Shown: positions 23,460 to 34,290 of the stretch, in pieces | Layout of the letters: each line of letters begins with the position of its first letter | Position numbering within the stretch: position 1 is the stretch's first letter | Source: Paraescarpia echinospica | Lineage: Eukaryota > Annelida > Polychaeta > Sabellida > Siboglinidae | Length of the DNA stretch: 64,000 nucleotides | Direction of reading: 5' to 3' | Assembly: GCA_020002185.1 (NCBI GenBank) | Contig: CM034541.1 | Location: 26,293,114-26,357,113, forward strand | Made by a program: the position numbers and the translations under genes | Notes under the pieces: model-generated | What the model saw: the letters and a program-made list of their open reading frames with translations, nothing else | The model's database searches: none | What the model was told of the DNA's origin: nothing

Positions 23460-25510
23460 TTAGAAATGTGTATCATCAGTGATGGTCCGGCCCATTTTCT
23501 AGAAGTTTCTGTGTGAGAAAATGGAGGTCGAGGTAGATGTTAAAGACGCTGCGACTATGGTTGTTTTTTTTCTTGGGAGAAGATTACCAATCAGCGACGA
23601 CTATTGATAAAATGCCCGTATGTAATAAAAATGGCGGGTGATTTAAAAAGTTTGAGTAGGATGCGATGTTGCGTGGGTAGTTGTTATTGACATCGTATGC
23701 GATGACGTCATTGGTGATGGCCCCGCCCCGTTTCAAGAAGTGTCGGTGTGAAAGCTGTGTTTCTGAAAGTATGTGTTTTGATAGCCGTGGGAGGGTAGAT
23801 AGGACGGTATAGTAAGCTAAATTAATAAGTAGGAATATACTTTCAACGTTTTATTCAGGATTACAATGCATACAACATACGAGAACGAGTTCTTTATGTA
23901 TAATATGTACATAATACATATATAAATATTGTACTGCGCTTTGAGCATATCATGGATATTGCGCTCTATAAATATTAAATGTTATTATTAAAAATAGCGT
24001 TTAAAAGCACTATTCCCTTAAGACGACCTGTGTTTTTGATTCTTCCGTCAACGGGAAGCGCTGAAAAGCCACCTAACGACGTGTCGACCGACGACGAAAT
24101 GATGCCGCGTTAGAGAAGGGGGACAGTTGGTGTTGGAAAGATGTACTGAAAGTCGGAAAGATATTCTCCATAGAAGAGTAGCACATAGCCGAATTTTCTG
24201 ACTTTTCATACAAAACTAGTAGGACTTAGTCGATAGTTCACGCCTGTCACATAAACGGTCTAATTCTCCTATCTCAACGCGCGTCGACGACGCTAACAAC
24301 AAACTGCGTCAGTTGTTGTTTTCGATTATAAATTAGCGGGTTTTTTTCCACGCGCACGGCCGAATAGCACTGTTCGCCCCAAAATAAAAAGGCATTGGTT
24401 TTATGTTAGGAGGGACTTTCCACACAGAAAAGTCCCGAATTTATCATAATTAATTTCTCACATTAAAAACCACACCCTATATTCATAAAAAATACAGGTC
24501 GTCGGTCGTTCTTAATGGATTAGTGCTTTTAAGCACTATTTTTATATGTATTATGTATATATTATGTCTATAGATCTCGTTCTCGTATGTTGTATGCTTT
24601 GTAATGGTGAATAAAACATTGGAAGGTATATTCCAGATTCCTTTACGGACCAGTTAAAGGCACCGCCCGCCGTCACGAACGATGACTCGTCGGGCGTCGG
24701 CCTGCACATACGAGCGCCATCGCTATCTCTCAATCCCTATCCACAAAAAGACCGACACGGTAACGACTTTCCCATGGCTATCAAATTGGGTTATTATAAT
24801 ATCGCGCTAGACCTACACCAACTCCCACATACATCACATCGGACAAATAACGATTTGTTGAATTCGTAAAACCTCTCATTCATCGCAGCACCTTATCATA
24901 AACATCTCATTCTAACCTACGCTCCAACAACCATACCGCTCGCACGCTTCACCAAAATCCGTCGGAATCTCAACCGATCAACGCCGGTAGGCGGTGCCAC
25001 CATAATCGCACCATTTCAAAATAAGCGAAAACATAAATCTTAAGGGAATAGTATTTTACGCGCTATTTTTATATGTATAAATTATGCACGAGTTCCCGTA
25101 CACTGTATGCTTTGTAATCCTGAATAAAACGTTGGAAAGTCTATTCCAACTTATTAATTTAACTTACTATACCTTCCTATCTACCCTCCTACGGCAATCA
25201 AAAATATACACGTGTTCCCTCGAGCTTTCACACCGACATTTCTAGAAACGGGGCGGGGCCATCGCCAATGACGTCATCACATACGATATCAACAACTACC
25301 CACGCAACAACGCATCCTTCTCAAACTTTTTAAATCACCCGCCATTTTTATTACATCCAGGAATTTTATCAATACTCGTCGCTGATTGGTCATCTTCTCC
25401 CAAGAAAAAACAAACATAGTCGCAGCGCCTCTAACGGCTACCTCAGCCTCCATATTCTCACACATAAACTTCGAGAAAAAGGGACCGGACCAACAAAAGC
25501 AACTGTGATT
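23460..25510. mobile_element. ~2-kb foldback element with long inverted arms
   Basis: Arm 1 (about 23,470-24,030) and the reverse complement of arm 2 (about 25,035-25,500) share many phrases in the same order: GTGTGAGAAAATGGAGG, AATGGCGGGTGATTTAAAAA, GGCCCCGCCCCGTTTC, GAGGGTAGATAGGA and CGTTTTATTCAGGATTACAA. A further partial copy in the arm 2 orientation lies at about 24,515-24,640 in the middle. No transposase is encoded. Arm 1 carries an extra ~60 bases (23,935-23,995) absent from arm 2. Confidence 0.7.
23935..23995 (+). repeat. Insertion resembling a LINE/SINE 3' tail
   Basis: The sequence TGCGCTTTGAGCATATCATG then GCGCTCTATAAATATTAAATG and an ATT-rich end interrupts arm 1 of the foldback. 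GCGCT-x-TATAAAT-x-TTATTA tails are common at the 3' ends of SINEs and their partner LINEs. The SINE at 63.3 kb ends in the related GCGCTATATAAGAAC. Confidence 0.5.
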
Positions 25511-26835
25511 AAAGAATAGTCATTCTCTTTTTTTCTATAGAGATATCTAACAAACAAAATTACTCTTGCAAGTGGTTCATTAGATGCCTTAGTCAGGACC
25601 CCCAATCAGGCCATTTCCCCACAGTCCTGCCCTTTTGTGATAGTATTAAAAAACTTACAATATACAACATTATCCATAAAGGGCAAAGTCCCGAAAGAGC
25701 ACTTTCAGTGGTAACAAGGTAAAATAAAAATATATGAAATTTATTGAGATGAAGATCATGTTTTTATAATAAAGACACCTAAGTGGGATAAAAACCCGTG
25801 TCGAAACGGGCCAATTGCACCACGAAAGAGCAAACTACAAGGGACTGTCGTGTGTCAAAAGGGCTATTTCATAGGATAGTCCTAAAATGGAAAATATCAA
25901 TTTTGTTCAAAAGTACAACTATTTGAGAGCAAATGCGTGAGAATATATTTTCCGTTGCAGAGAGGGTAACGTCCTCCATAATAAGAAAAACTGTTGGAAG
26001 ACAAAATTACACAAGGTCTCGTGCAAATTATTCTACGCAGATACCGCAAACGCTTGCAGTAACATCCCCAAAGGGTCATTTTTGTAACAAATGGACAATG
26101 TCTTCATAAAGGGCAAGCCCAAAATTACACTATTGGGGGAAATGTTCCCGAAAGGGCACATTGATGGTTAAATATGAGGAATTATAATTTCCTTTCAACT
26201 GTAAAAAACTCCCTTGAAGTTTAAGTTCAAAACAACACATTTGGTCAAACATGCATATAAAATGACAAGTTACCGGGACGACGTTCCAAGATTGCACTTT
26301 AATTGTGACAAAATACTTCGCAGGAACAGGAATAGGGGAATGCACCTGAACAAGTAAATTAACTCTCAGTTTAACTAATACACTGGATGACTAAACACGT
26401 CCACTTTTTCACAAAATTGCAAGCCTAATATGCTATATTCCTTTGTAAAAAGAGCAAAGGATGCCATAAAAAACGTAGTGTTTGGGGAAAGGACCCAAAC
26501 AACGCACTTTCGCGGTAAAAAGGACAACGTTTTCACACATTGTACACTTATATTGTCCTATCAGTTGTAAAAAGAACACCATATTGGATGACATGTCCAA
26601 AAATGAAATCTTTGATTAAAACAGCAAATTATTTATTAAATATTTACCAAACCTGGACTTATAATGGTGATAAAATACGTCAATGAAAAAGGAATACATG
26701 CCCTTTGTTGTGTTTATTACCTTAATTAACTACGAAAATTACTTACCCCCTTAGTAAAAACCTCAGTTTATCAAAATATTAACCTAAATAAAATGATTCA
26801 CTGTAAATCTAATTAATATCGGTGAATGATTAAAT
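25511..26835. other. AT-rich region with a loosely repeated motif
   Basis: The pattern CCC-(A/G)A-x-x-GCAC(T/A)TT followed by GGTAA or GTGAC recurs irregularly near 25,690, 26,147, 26,287 and 26,490, often with AAAGGGCAA nearby. It looks like a badly decayed tandem repeat. No gene seen. Confidence 0.4.
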
Positions 26836-27404
26836 CAGTGGTTATTAACCCCTGGGTCGCGAGCTAAATTTGGGTCACCAAGCAATTTTGAGTGAGTCGT
26901 CAAGAGTCTCTAGTGGCTGTTTAACCTTTCATTTAGTGTCCCAATGCGAAACAAAACAAGTTATGCCAGACGTTGCATTAATTTGGAACGCTGTATATGA
27001 TATGAATAAAACTAATTCTACATAAGTTGTCGTAATTGATCAATTTAATGTTTGTTTTTAAATGACCTACCACCAGATGAAAGATTATTATATATAATTG
27101 TACACTGGCGACGTATATTTTGCTGTGCGGCATTGTGCTTGTGTGCAATATAAACTGATGCCAATTTAATATGACGAGAATAATACGCAAATTTTTTTAT
27201 GCATATAAATTATATAATAGAGAGGGCGATGACGTTCTCTCGAATCTCGACCCTTCTTTTTGTTACTTCAATCCGCCGTCGTGTCTACATCTCGCGGTTT
27301 CCGCATCTACGTTCACCCAGCTGTATCACAGGCAACAAAGCGTGGTGAAAACCTTCCAGGGACGACGTCAGTGGGTCCGAGTAAATTGAGGTCGTAAATT
27401 GGCT

Positions 27405-28530
27405 TGACCTCCTGATAACCCGTTCAGCTTGTAATACTATCCAAATACCAACTGTTTCAGATGAGTTATCAGACCTCCATACTGTCATTGCTAATGTTAA
27501 CGTTTCTATAACTCCATTAGAGTCGAGACACAATGTGTCTTACAGAGCCATTCACAGGATTAACATTGCAGCTTTAATGGCTGACATCGTTAAATCTGAC
27601 CTTATCACAGATAAAAAAAAACATTTATCGGACTTATATAGACTGTGATATTAAGTACTCAATGCATTACTTAACAAACAAACAAACACCTATGAAATCC
27701 AAATGTGTGTCAGAAAGGCCACCGGCTCCAAGGATGACTTCCAAAATTATACTATCTAAAAGGCGTCGTCGTTATTTAGAGCATGTATGGTGTAAATCAC
27801 GCTCGTCTTTAGACAGGTCGCGCTATTCTAAGCCATATCACCTCTGTATCAAACAAATGGCCAAATCTAAATCAGATTATTATACAAATATGGTCTATAA
27901 TAAGTCTGATAATCCGCGTCAGTTATAAAACTGCATTAATAACATTCTACATAGACGGCCTACTCCATCGCTACCTGACCATGTATCAATTAAGTCTTGA
28001 TGTGGTTCATTCTCTAGTCACTTTAAGAATAAAATCAGAATTTCCACAAGTAAATTCTCTACTTGTATCATCTGAACCTGCAACAGTTGATGAAGTTAGG
28101 AAAATAATTATGTCCTCCCCAAATAAGTTTTGTGAACTTAATCCATTTCCAACAATACAGCTAAAATCATGTCTCGATACACTAATTGGACCTATAACAA
28201 ACAAATATTATAAATGCATCAATTTGCTCTGGCTGATTTCCTGATGATTTCAAATACGCCCATGTCACTCCACTTCGTAAGAAGTCAACTCTGCCTAAAC
28301 AATAAATAAACAGTTATATACCTATTTCTAACCTCAGCTTTATTTCCAAAATACTAGAAAAGATTGTTGCAATTCGTCTAAGGTCTCACATTGGCACAAA
28401 TGCCATAATTAATGTGTCACAATCGGCATGTAGACAGTTTCATTCAACAGAGACTGTCCTCTTAAAGGTTCGTAATGACAGTAACTTGAACATTAACAAT
28501 GGTAAATTGACTGCGCTTACCTTACTAGAT
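27405..28530 (+). pseudogene. L2-type LINE relic, 5' half (linker and start of RT)
   Basis: Read across frameshifts, the plus strand gives SKCVSERPPAPRMTSKIIL, RRRRYLEHVWCKSRSSLDR, then EPATVDEVRKIIMSSPNKFC, PISNLSFISKILEKIVAIRLR and LTALTLLD. These are inter-domain and early reverse transcriptase blocks of the L2 clade. The reading stops in mid-motif at LLD and resumes at 33,362 with DLSAAFDTIDHNIL, on the far side of element A. Confidence 0.8.
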
Positions 28531-29154
28531 ATAACCTGTCGAGGCTATATTTGGCGGAGATAGATCGTTGAAATTGGTGGTGTATCAAAGTTCATAAGCA
28601 AGTGGAATTACTGATTGATAAGTATTATTCTTGCCTTAATATCATTCATAAAGTACCAGTAAACATATATTGAGTAGCAGTTGTGCTTAAAGTTAGTTAG
28701 ATAAAGTATTTTAGGACACTTTAGTCTAGTGAGTGATAATAGGGTACGTTAGCTTACGGCTACGATAAGTTTGTAAACAAGATTTAACAAACCTCGTTAT
28801 GTGGTAGAATATATAGGTGATAAAGTAACAACCATAAACTACCTACATAAGATAATATCTGTGTAAGTCAGTACCTGCTAGACATTTTGATAAGGTAGCT
28901 TTGTTGTTAAAATTAAGCATTTGCGATAATCGGGCGAACTAAGTTTATGTAGCTAGTGTCTCTCTTATTCGCTAGGGCGCTGTATAACCTAAATAAATAA
29001 GGCAGTCTAGCGTACGCAATCTTACGTAAAGTGTAACATTTGTGCACAGAAAACAGTCTTCTTAAAGACTACATAGACAGTGAATAGTGTAAACACAGTT
29101 GACAAAACTATTTTAAATAGCTAATTAGATTATTATTATTAAATAAATTCTGAT

Positions 29155-30375
29155 ATGGCGCCTTGCAAGCGGCAAGTCAAGGCAAAGAGACACTTGGTGT
29201 GCGACGACTGCCACAGTTGGGTAGATTTTGCCTTATCCGGCTGTACGAAGTCATGGACAGAAACCAAGGAGGAGGGATTCACCTTTCAGTGCGTGGGGTG
29301 TTGGAAGGTGAAATGTCTGGAGAAAGAGGTAGCTAGGTTGGTAGATATTGTGAAGGGGATGGAGATGAGAATCAGCAAGGAGACAGATGGAATGGAGAGA
29401 GACGACAGGGATAAAGTTGGGAATACTGTGAAACTGAAGGAGCAGAGTAGTGGCAACAAGACCGAGGAAAGGAGACTGAGAGGAGGGAAGGTGATCGGAG
29501 GGGAAGAAAGTGGAGGATCGACGGCAGGAAATGTGACAGGTGTGAAGGTGGCAGGAGAGAAAGTGACCGTAGAGAAAGAGGTAGGAGGGAAAAAGAGACG
29601 GGAGAGGAGAGAAGGAAATGCAATGGGAGGAAAGATGACGGGAAGAAAGGAAGTGAGAGTACATGTGACAGAAGAGAAGTCGGGAGGGACGATGACAGGA
29701 AGAAAGGTGACAAGAGAAACAGCGTCAGGAAAGAATGGAACGGACGAGATTGTGACAGGAGAGCAGAAGACAGGGGAACAAGATTACAACCAGACAGATG
29801 CAAACCGTAGAAAGAGCTACACTGAGGCAGTGATTGAGGGGGCAATGAGGAAAGAGAGGGTGTTTATGGGCGATTCGATTATGAGAAAGACAGATAAGAC
29901 TCTAAGCGAGGGGGAGGACGTCGTTGTTTGTCTACCGGGGGCTAGGATAGAACATGTAACTGAAAGGGTAGAGAAGGTACTGGGGCATGGCAAGGGAGGG
30001 TCTATACTAGTACATGTAGGGACAAATAACGCAGAGAGGGAGGGAACAACTGGGATAGTTCAGAAGTACAGACAGTTAGTGAAGAAGTTAAAGAAGACAA
30101 GAGTAGAACAGATTATCCTCTCAGGAATTTTGCCAGTAATGGGAGGAAGGGGGCCGACATATAGAAACTGCAAGAGGATGGCGATCAACGCACTAGTTGA
30201 GCAGATGTGTAAAGAAGAGGGGGTGGGATTCGTAGATTTATGGGGATACTTTGTTGGGAGGGAAGATATGTACATGAGAGATGGCCTACATCTAAGTGGA
30301 AAGGGGGCAGCAGTTTTCTCAGAGAACTTGCTGCAATCTGTTGACAGTGGGACAGGCTGCATCTATTTAAACTAG
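29155..30375 (+). CDS. Element A ORF1: zinc domain + SGNH esterase
   Basis: 406 residues from the first ATG. Residues 16-54 hold a PHD-like cysteine cluster (CDDC at 16-19, C30, CVGC at 46-49). Residues about 80-215 are a Gly/Lys/Glu/Thr linker with imperfect GGKMTGRK-type repeats. From about 235 there is an SGNH hydrolase: GDS (about 239-241), LPGARIE (block II Gly), HVGTNN (about 286-291) and DGLH (about 376-379) supply Ser, Gly, Asn and His. SGNH esterase ORF1 proteins are known from CR1/L2 elements, where the role is unclear but may involve lipid association. It ends TAT-TTA-AAC-TAG, placing the frameshift heptamer against the stop. Confidence 0.88.
   Translation: MAPCKRQVKAKRHLVCDDCHSWVDFALSGCTKSWTETKEEGFTFQCVGCWKVKCLEKEVARLVDIVKGMEMRISKETDGMERDDRDKVGNTVKLKEQSSGNKTEERRLRGGKVIGGEESGGSTAGNVTGVKVAGEKVTVEKEVGGKKRRERREGNAMGGKMTGRKEVRVHVTEEKSGGTMTGRKVTRETASGKNGTDEIVTGEQKTGEQDYNQTDANRRKSYTEAVIEGAMRKERVFMGDSIMRKTDKTLSEGEDVVVCLPGARIEHVTERVEKVLGHGKGGSILVHVGTNNAEREGTTGIVQKYRQLVKKLKKTRVEQIILSGILPVMGGRGPTYRNCKRMAINALVEQMCKEEGVGFVDLWGYFVGREDMYMRDGLHLSGKGAAVFSENLLQSVDSGTGCIYLN
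30366..30372 (+). promoter_or_regulatory. Candidate -1 ribosomal frameshift site T-TTA-AAC, copy 1
   Basis: The ORF1 codons TAT-TTA-AAC-TAG contain the canonical U-UUA-AAC slippery heptamer in zero-frame phase, followed directly by the stop. Slipping back one base gives TTT-AAA-CTA-GAT, which is exactly the ORF2 frame. That frame is open across the junction and encodes the endonuclease N-terminus before any ATG. The same heptamer and stop occur at 44,671-44,680 and in the diverged minus-strand copy at 5,638-5,647. No stable downstream stem is obvious by eye. Confidence 0.65.
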
Positions 30376-33257
30376 ATTCGCAGGGGGGATTCACAGAGAA
30401 GCCTGAAACTGGAGGCATAGATAAAGACAGCAGAAATAAATCGGCAAAGAACAGCCTGGAAAACTGTTCTGAATCAGGATATAAATGCATTTGTTTAAAT
30501 GCAAGGAGCATAGTAAACAAAAGAAGTGAACTAAACATTATGGTAGAAGATATTGACCCTCACATAATAGGTATAACCGAATCGTGGGCCACCACTGATA
30601 TATCAGATGCCGAATTGGGACTAACAGGATATGTAATGTTTAGGAAAGATAGAATAGGAAGAAAGGGAGGTGGAGTTATTTTATATATTAAAGAATCTAT
30701 CCAGGCTTATGAAATAAAATTAGAAAGAGAAGCAGATTGCGAAGAAGCTGTTTGGTGTAACATAGTTACAGGAAACTCAACGTTAACAGTTGGGTTAGTT
30801 TATCGAAGTCCAAACATAAGCATAGAAGAGAATGAAAAAATACAAAACGCTATAAGGGAAGTAAGCAAACGGAACTGTATTATTATGGGGGACTTTAACC
30901 ATGGGCATATACAATGGAAATCTCTACAGAGTATGGGGAGTGAGGACCACAAGTTTTTAGTTTTAGTACAAGATAGTTTCCTTTCTCAACATGTGCTAGA
31001 ACCAACCAGGGGAGAGAATGTGTTAGACTTAGTTTTGTCCTCACAGAAAGAATTAGTTGACAATGTCAAGATATGTGAGCCACTGGGGAGTAGTGATCAC
31101 AACCAGATACATTTTACCATCAAAGTAAAATCAGAAAGGAATAGTAAAAAGCAGTATAGGAGAAATTTCCACAAAGGAAGGTATAAGGACATGAGGAAAT
31201 ATTTAGCAAAGATAGACTGGAATAACACACTGAAGAATAAGACAGCAACCGAATGCTGGAATATCTTAAATAGTGAAATTAAGTGCATAGTCGATAAATT
31301 TGTACCTTTCAAAAAACAAGGGAAACGGTCTAAAAAGAAACACTTATCGAAAGAAGCCATTAGAAAAATTAAGTATAAACAAATGATGTGGAAGTCATAT
31401 AGATGTACTGGAAATGATGAAGACTACAACATTTATAAAGAAGCACTTAATCAAGCTACAGCTGAAATTAGAAATTCAAAGAGAAGCTATGAAAAAAAAT
31501 TAGCTAGTAATATAAAACATGACAGTAAGAGTTTTTATGCGTATATTCGAAGCAAACAGAAAGTTCAGGATAAGGTCGGTCCTCTAGAAGATAGTGCTGG
31601 AAATACAATATCAGAGGGATTCTTAATGGCAGAAGACCTGAATGAGTATTTTAGTTCAGTGTTTACCAGGGAAGATATTAGTTCACTGCCAGTACCAGAG
31701 GCTAAGTTCAAGGGGGCAGATTCAGACTATTTAGGACAGTTAGTTTGTAACCTCGGAAATGGTAGCTAAGAAAATAAGGGCTATGAAGGATAATAAATCA
31801 CCTGGAGTGGACGGATTCCGCCCAAACTACTATTGGAAATTGTAGAACAAATTAGCGTACCGCTTGCAACAGTTTTCAACTTGTCATTAGAAGAGGGAGT
31901 GGTTCCTTTAGAATGGAAAGAGGCAAACATATACCGTTATTTAAAAAAAGGTTCGAGAAACAAGTCAGAGAACTATAGACCAGTGAGTTTAACATCAGTG
32001 ATTTGCAAATTATTAGAAAGACTAATTAAAGATCACATGGTGGATTTTCTTGTTAAACATAACTTGATAAACCCATCTCAACATGGGTTTTTAAAAGCGA
32101 GGTCATGCTTAACAAATATGTTATGTTTTTTGGAAGACATCACTAGGTGGGTAGATGAGGGTCACCAGTAGATATCATCTATTTAGATTTTCAAAAAGCT
32201 TTCGACAAAGTACCACATCAAAGATTACTCCTTAAGCTAAAGGCCCATGGCATAGGAAATGGTATAATAAACTGGATAGAAAAATGGCTGATTGACAGAA
32301 GACAACGTGTAGTAGTTGATGGGGAGGCTTCAAACTGGAAATCGGTATTGAGTGGGGTACCACAGGGATCAGTACTAGGACCTATATTATTATTAATATA
32401 TATCAACGATTTGGACGATGATATAACAAGCAAGGTGTTAAAATTTGCGGATGATACAAAAGTGTTTAGATGGATTAAAAGTGATGGAGACAGACAGCAT
32501 TTACAAGATGATCTTGATAGGTTGATCAAATGGTCTGAAAAGTGGCAAATGCTGTTCAATTTTGGGAAATGTAAATGCACACTCCCACTGATCCACTTGG
32601 AATGAAGAGGTAAAATATAAAATGGGGGGTACTGTTCTAAGTACTACTGTAAAAGAAAAGGACTTGGGGTTAACCATTAGTGCTGATATGAAGGTTTCAG
32701 AGCAGTGCGGAATTGCAGCGTCAAAGGGAAATCAAATCCTTGGATTAATTAGGCGAAATATAACGTATAAGAAAAAAGAATTAATAGTACCGCTGTACAA
32801 AACAATAGTGAGGTCTCATTTAGAATATTGTATACAAGCATGGAGGCCATATCGCAAGAAGGACATAGATATGCTAGAAAGAGTACAGAGGAGAGCGACT
32901 AAAATGATACCAAATCTGAGGGATCTTAGTTACGAAATACGCCTAAAAGAATGTGGTTTAACAACATTAGAGACCAGGAGATTGAGAGGAGATCACATAG
33001 AAGTGTTTAAAATATTGAATGGTTATGAAAATATTGATAGAAACATTTTTTTCTCAGTTAAGAAAAATAGAAGGACCAGAAGACATGAAACTACATTAGT
33101 AAAGGAGCAGTGTAGATTAGATATAAGAAAGTTCTCATTCTCACAAAGGACTGTAAATGAATGGAACAGCTTATCTCCTGATTGTGTTGGTGCTAGTAGC
33201 GTGAATATGTTTAAAAATAAAATCGACACACACCTAAAAAAGGCGGGATACATGTAG
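30373..33257 (+). pseudogene. Element A ORF2, copy 1, with clustered frameshifts
   Basis: Endonuclease (GDFNHGHIQW, SSDHNQIHF) and reverse transcriptase as in the intact copy at 44.67-47.56 kb. Relative to that copy there is an extra T near 31,745, a missing G near 31,816, a missing T near 31,931, a missing A near 32,162, and a scrambled patch of about 20 bases near 32,577-32,600. Outside 31.74-32.61 kb the two copies are almost the same. Lesions clustered like this, mostly single-base indels, could be sequencing or assembly errors rather than decay. Confidence 0.85.
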
Positions 33258-33306
33258 ATAAAAAGTATTGGACTCTCGATAAGCCAAAAGGCTTCCTTGT
33301 CCACCT

Positions 33307-33363
33307 GCCATCCAGAGTAATTTTCTGGATGGCAATCTTGTTAAATCTTGTTAAATCTTGTTA
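33307..33363 (+). other. Element A 3' hairpin and decamer tail
   Basis: GCCATCCAGA and TCTGGATGGC form a perfect 10-bp stem around a 7-base loop, followed by three AATCTTGTTA repeats (33,334-33,363). In CR1/L2/UnaL2-type LINEs a 3' stem-loop plus short repeats is the part recognised by the element's own reverse transcriptase. A smaller hairpin (AAGCC-AAAA-GGCTT) lies about 20 bases upstream. Confidence 0.8.
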
Positions 33364-34290
33364 GATCTCTCTGCCGCTTTTGACACGATTGATCACAACA
33401 TTCTCATTGAACGCTTACTAAGGTGGTACAACATATCTGACACAGCTCTACGCTGATTTTCTTTATTCCTAACTGATAGATACCAAGATAAAGATTGGGA
33501 ACTGCTTTTCGGCTGCACTGCCAACTTTATTTGGTGTTTCCCAGGGTTCTGTTCTTGGGCCTTTGCTTTTTACTCTTTACATCACGCCACTAAGCTCTGT
33601 TATACAAAGACATAACTTGGATCATCATCTTTATGCTGATGATACTCATATCTATATTTCGTTGGCTACCTTAACCATTGTTAGCAGCATATTTGGCTAT
33701 TGGAATTAACTCCTTTATAATATCACTAGCAAGGATATTACGAAACTTCAACGTGTCCAAAATTGTCTAGCAAGGGTAGTTAAAAGATCTCTTAGTTTTT
33801 CTCGCTCTGTACCACTTTTGAAATCTTTGAATCGGCTTCCTGTACGATATCGTATAATACTTCAGATCTGTACCATTACATACCAGGCACTGTCCAGTAA
33901 GCAACCATCTTATTTGCATTCAATGCTTAGTCCTGTAAGAAAACCTATCGAGCTTCGATTATCTAGTTCTGACCTACTTCTTGTTCCTAGAGTCAACACT
34001 AACATTGGAAATAGGGCTTTTTCTGTTTCTGCACCAATTCTTTGGAATATTCTCCCTCTTAGTGTTAGATCAGTTGAAAATATTACAAAATTCCGTCGTC
34101 ATTGAAAAACTTATCTTTACAACCTTGCTTATCCACCGTAGCTCCTTAGCGCCTTGACCCATCTTTTGACAACTGGAATACTGCATATGGATTTTGAGAT
34201 TGACCAATTCTTTTGTCTTGATGCGCCTCTGATCTTGGTTTCCAATGATTTAGGCGAAATAGAAGTTATCTTATTATTATTATTATTATT
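33362..34290 (+). pseudogene. L2-type LINE relic, 3' half
   Basis: It opens with DLSAAFDTIDHNILIERLL, continues through decayed blocks equivalent to [10 protein letters not shown] and [13 protein letters not shown], and keeps a readable C-terminus at 33,818-34,105 (LPVRYRIILQICTITYQALS, NRAFSVSAPILWNILPLSVR). It ends near 34,290 in an ATT microsatellite tail, as L2 elements do. Paired with 27,405-28,530 as one interrupted element. Confidence 0.8.

Larger units (their letters stand above)
28531..33361 (+). mobile_element. Element A: full-length CR1-like LINE, copy 1
   Basis: A 4.83 kb element inserted into an L2 relic. The 5-bp duplication TAGAT lies on both sides (28,526-28,530 and 33,362-33,366), and rejoining the flanks restores the L2 phrase LLDLSAAFDT. 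Layout: 5' UTR 28,531-29,154; ORF1 29,155-30,375; frameshift site 30,366-30,372; ORF2 to 33,257; 3' hairpin 33,307-33,333; three decamers AATCTTGTTA to the end. ORF1 is intact. ORF2 carries five or six small lesions, all between 31.74 and 32.61 kb. Confidence 0.9.

Noticed and set aside
29251..30362. Minus-strand Ser/Leu/Pro-rich frames opposite ORF1
   Set aside because: Antisense shadows of the Gly/Lys/Glu-rich linker and esterase of element A ORF1. They recur identically opposite copy 2.
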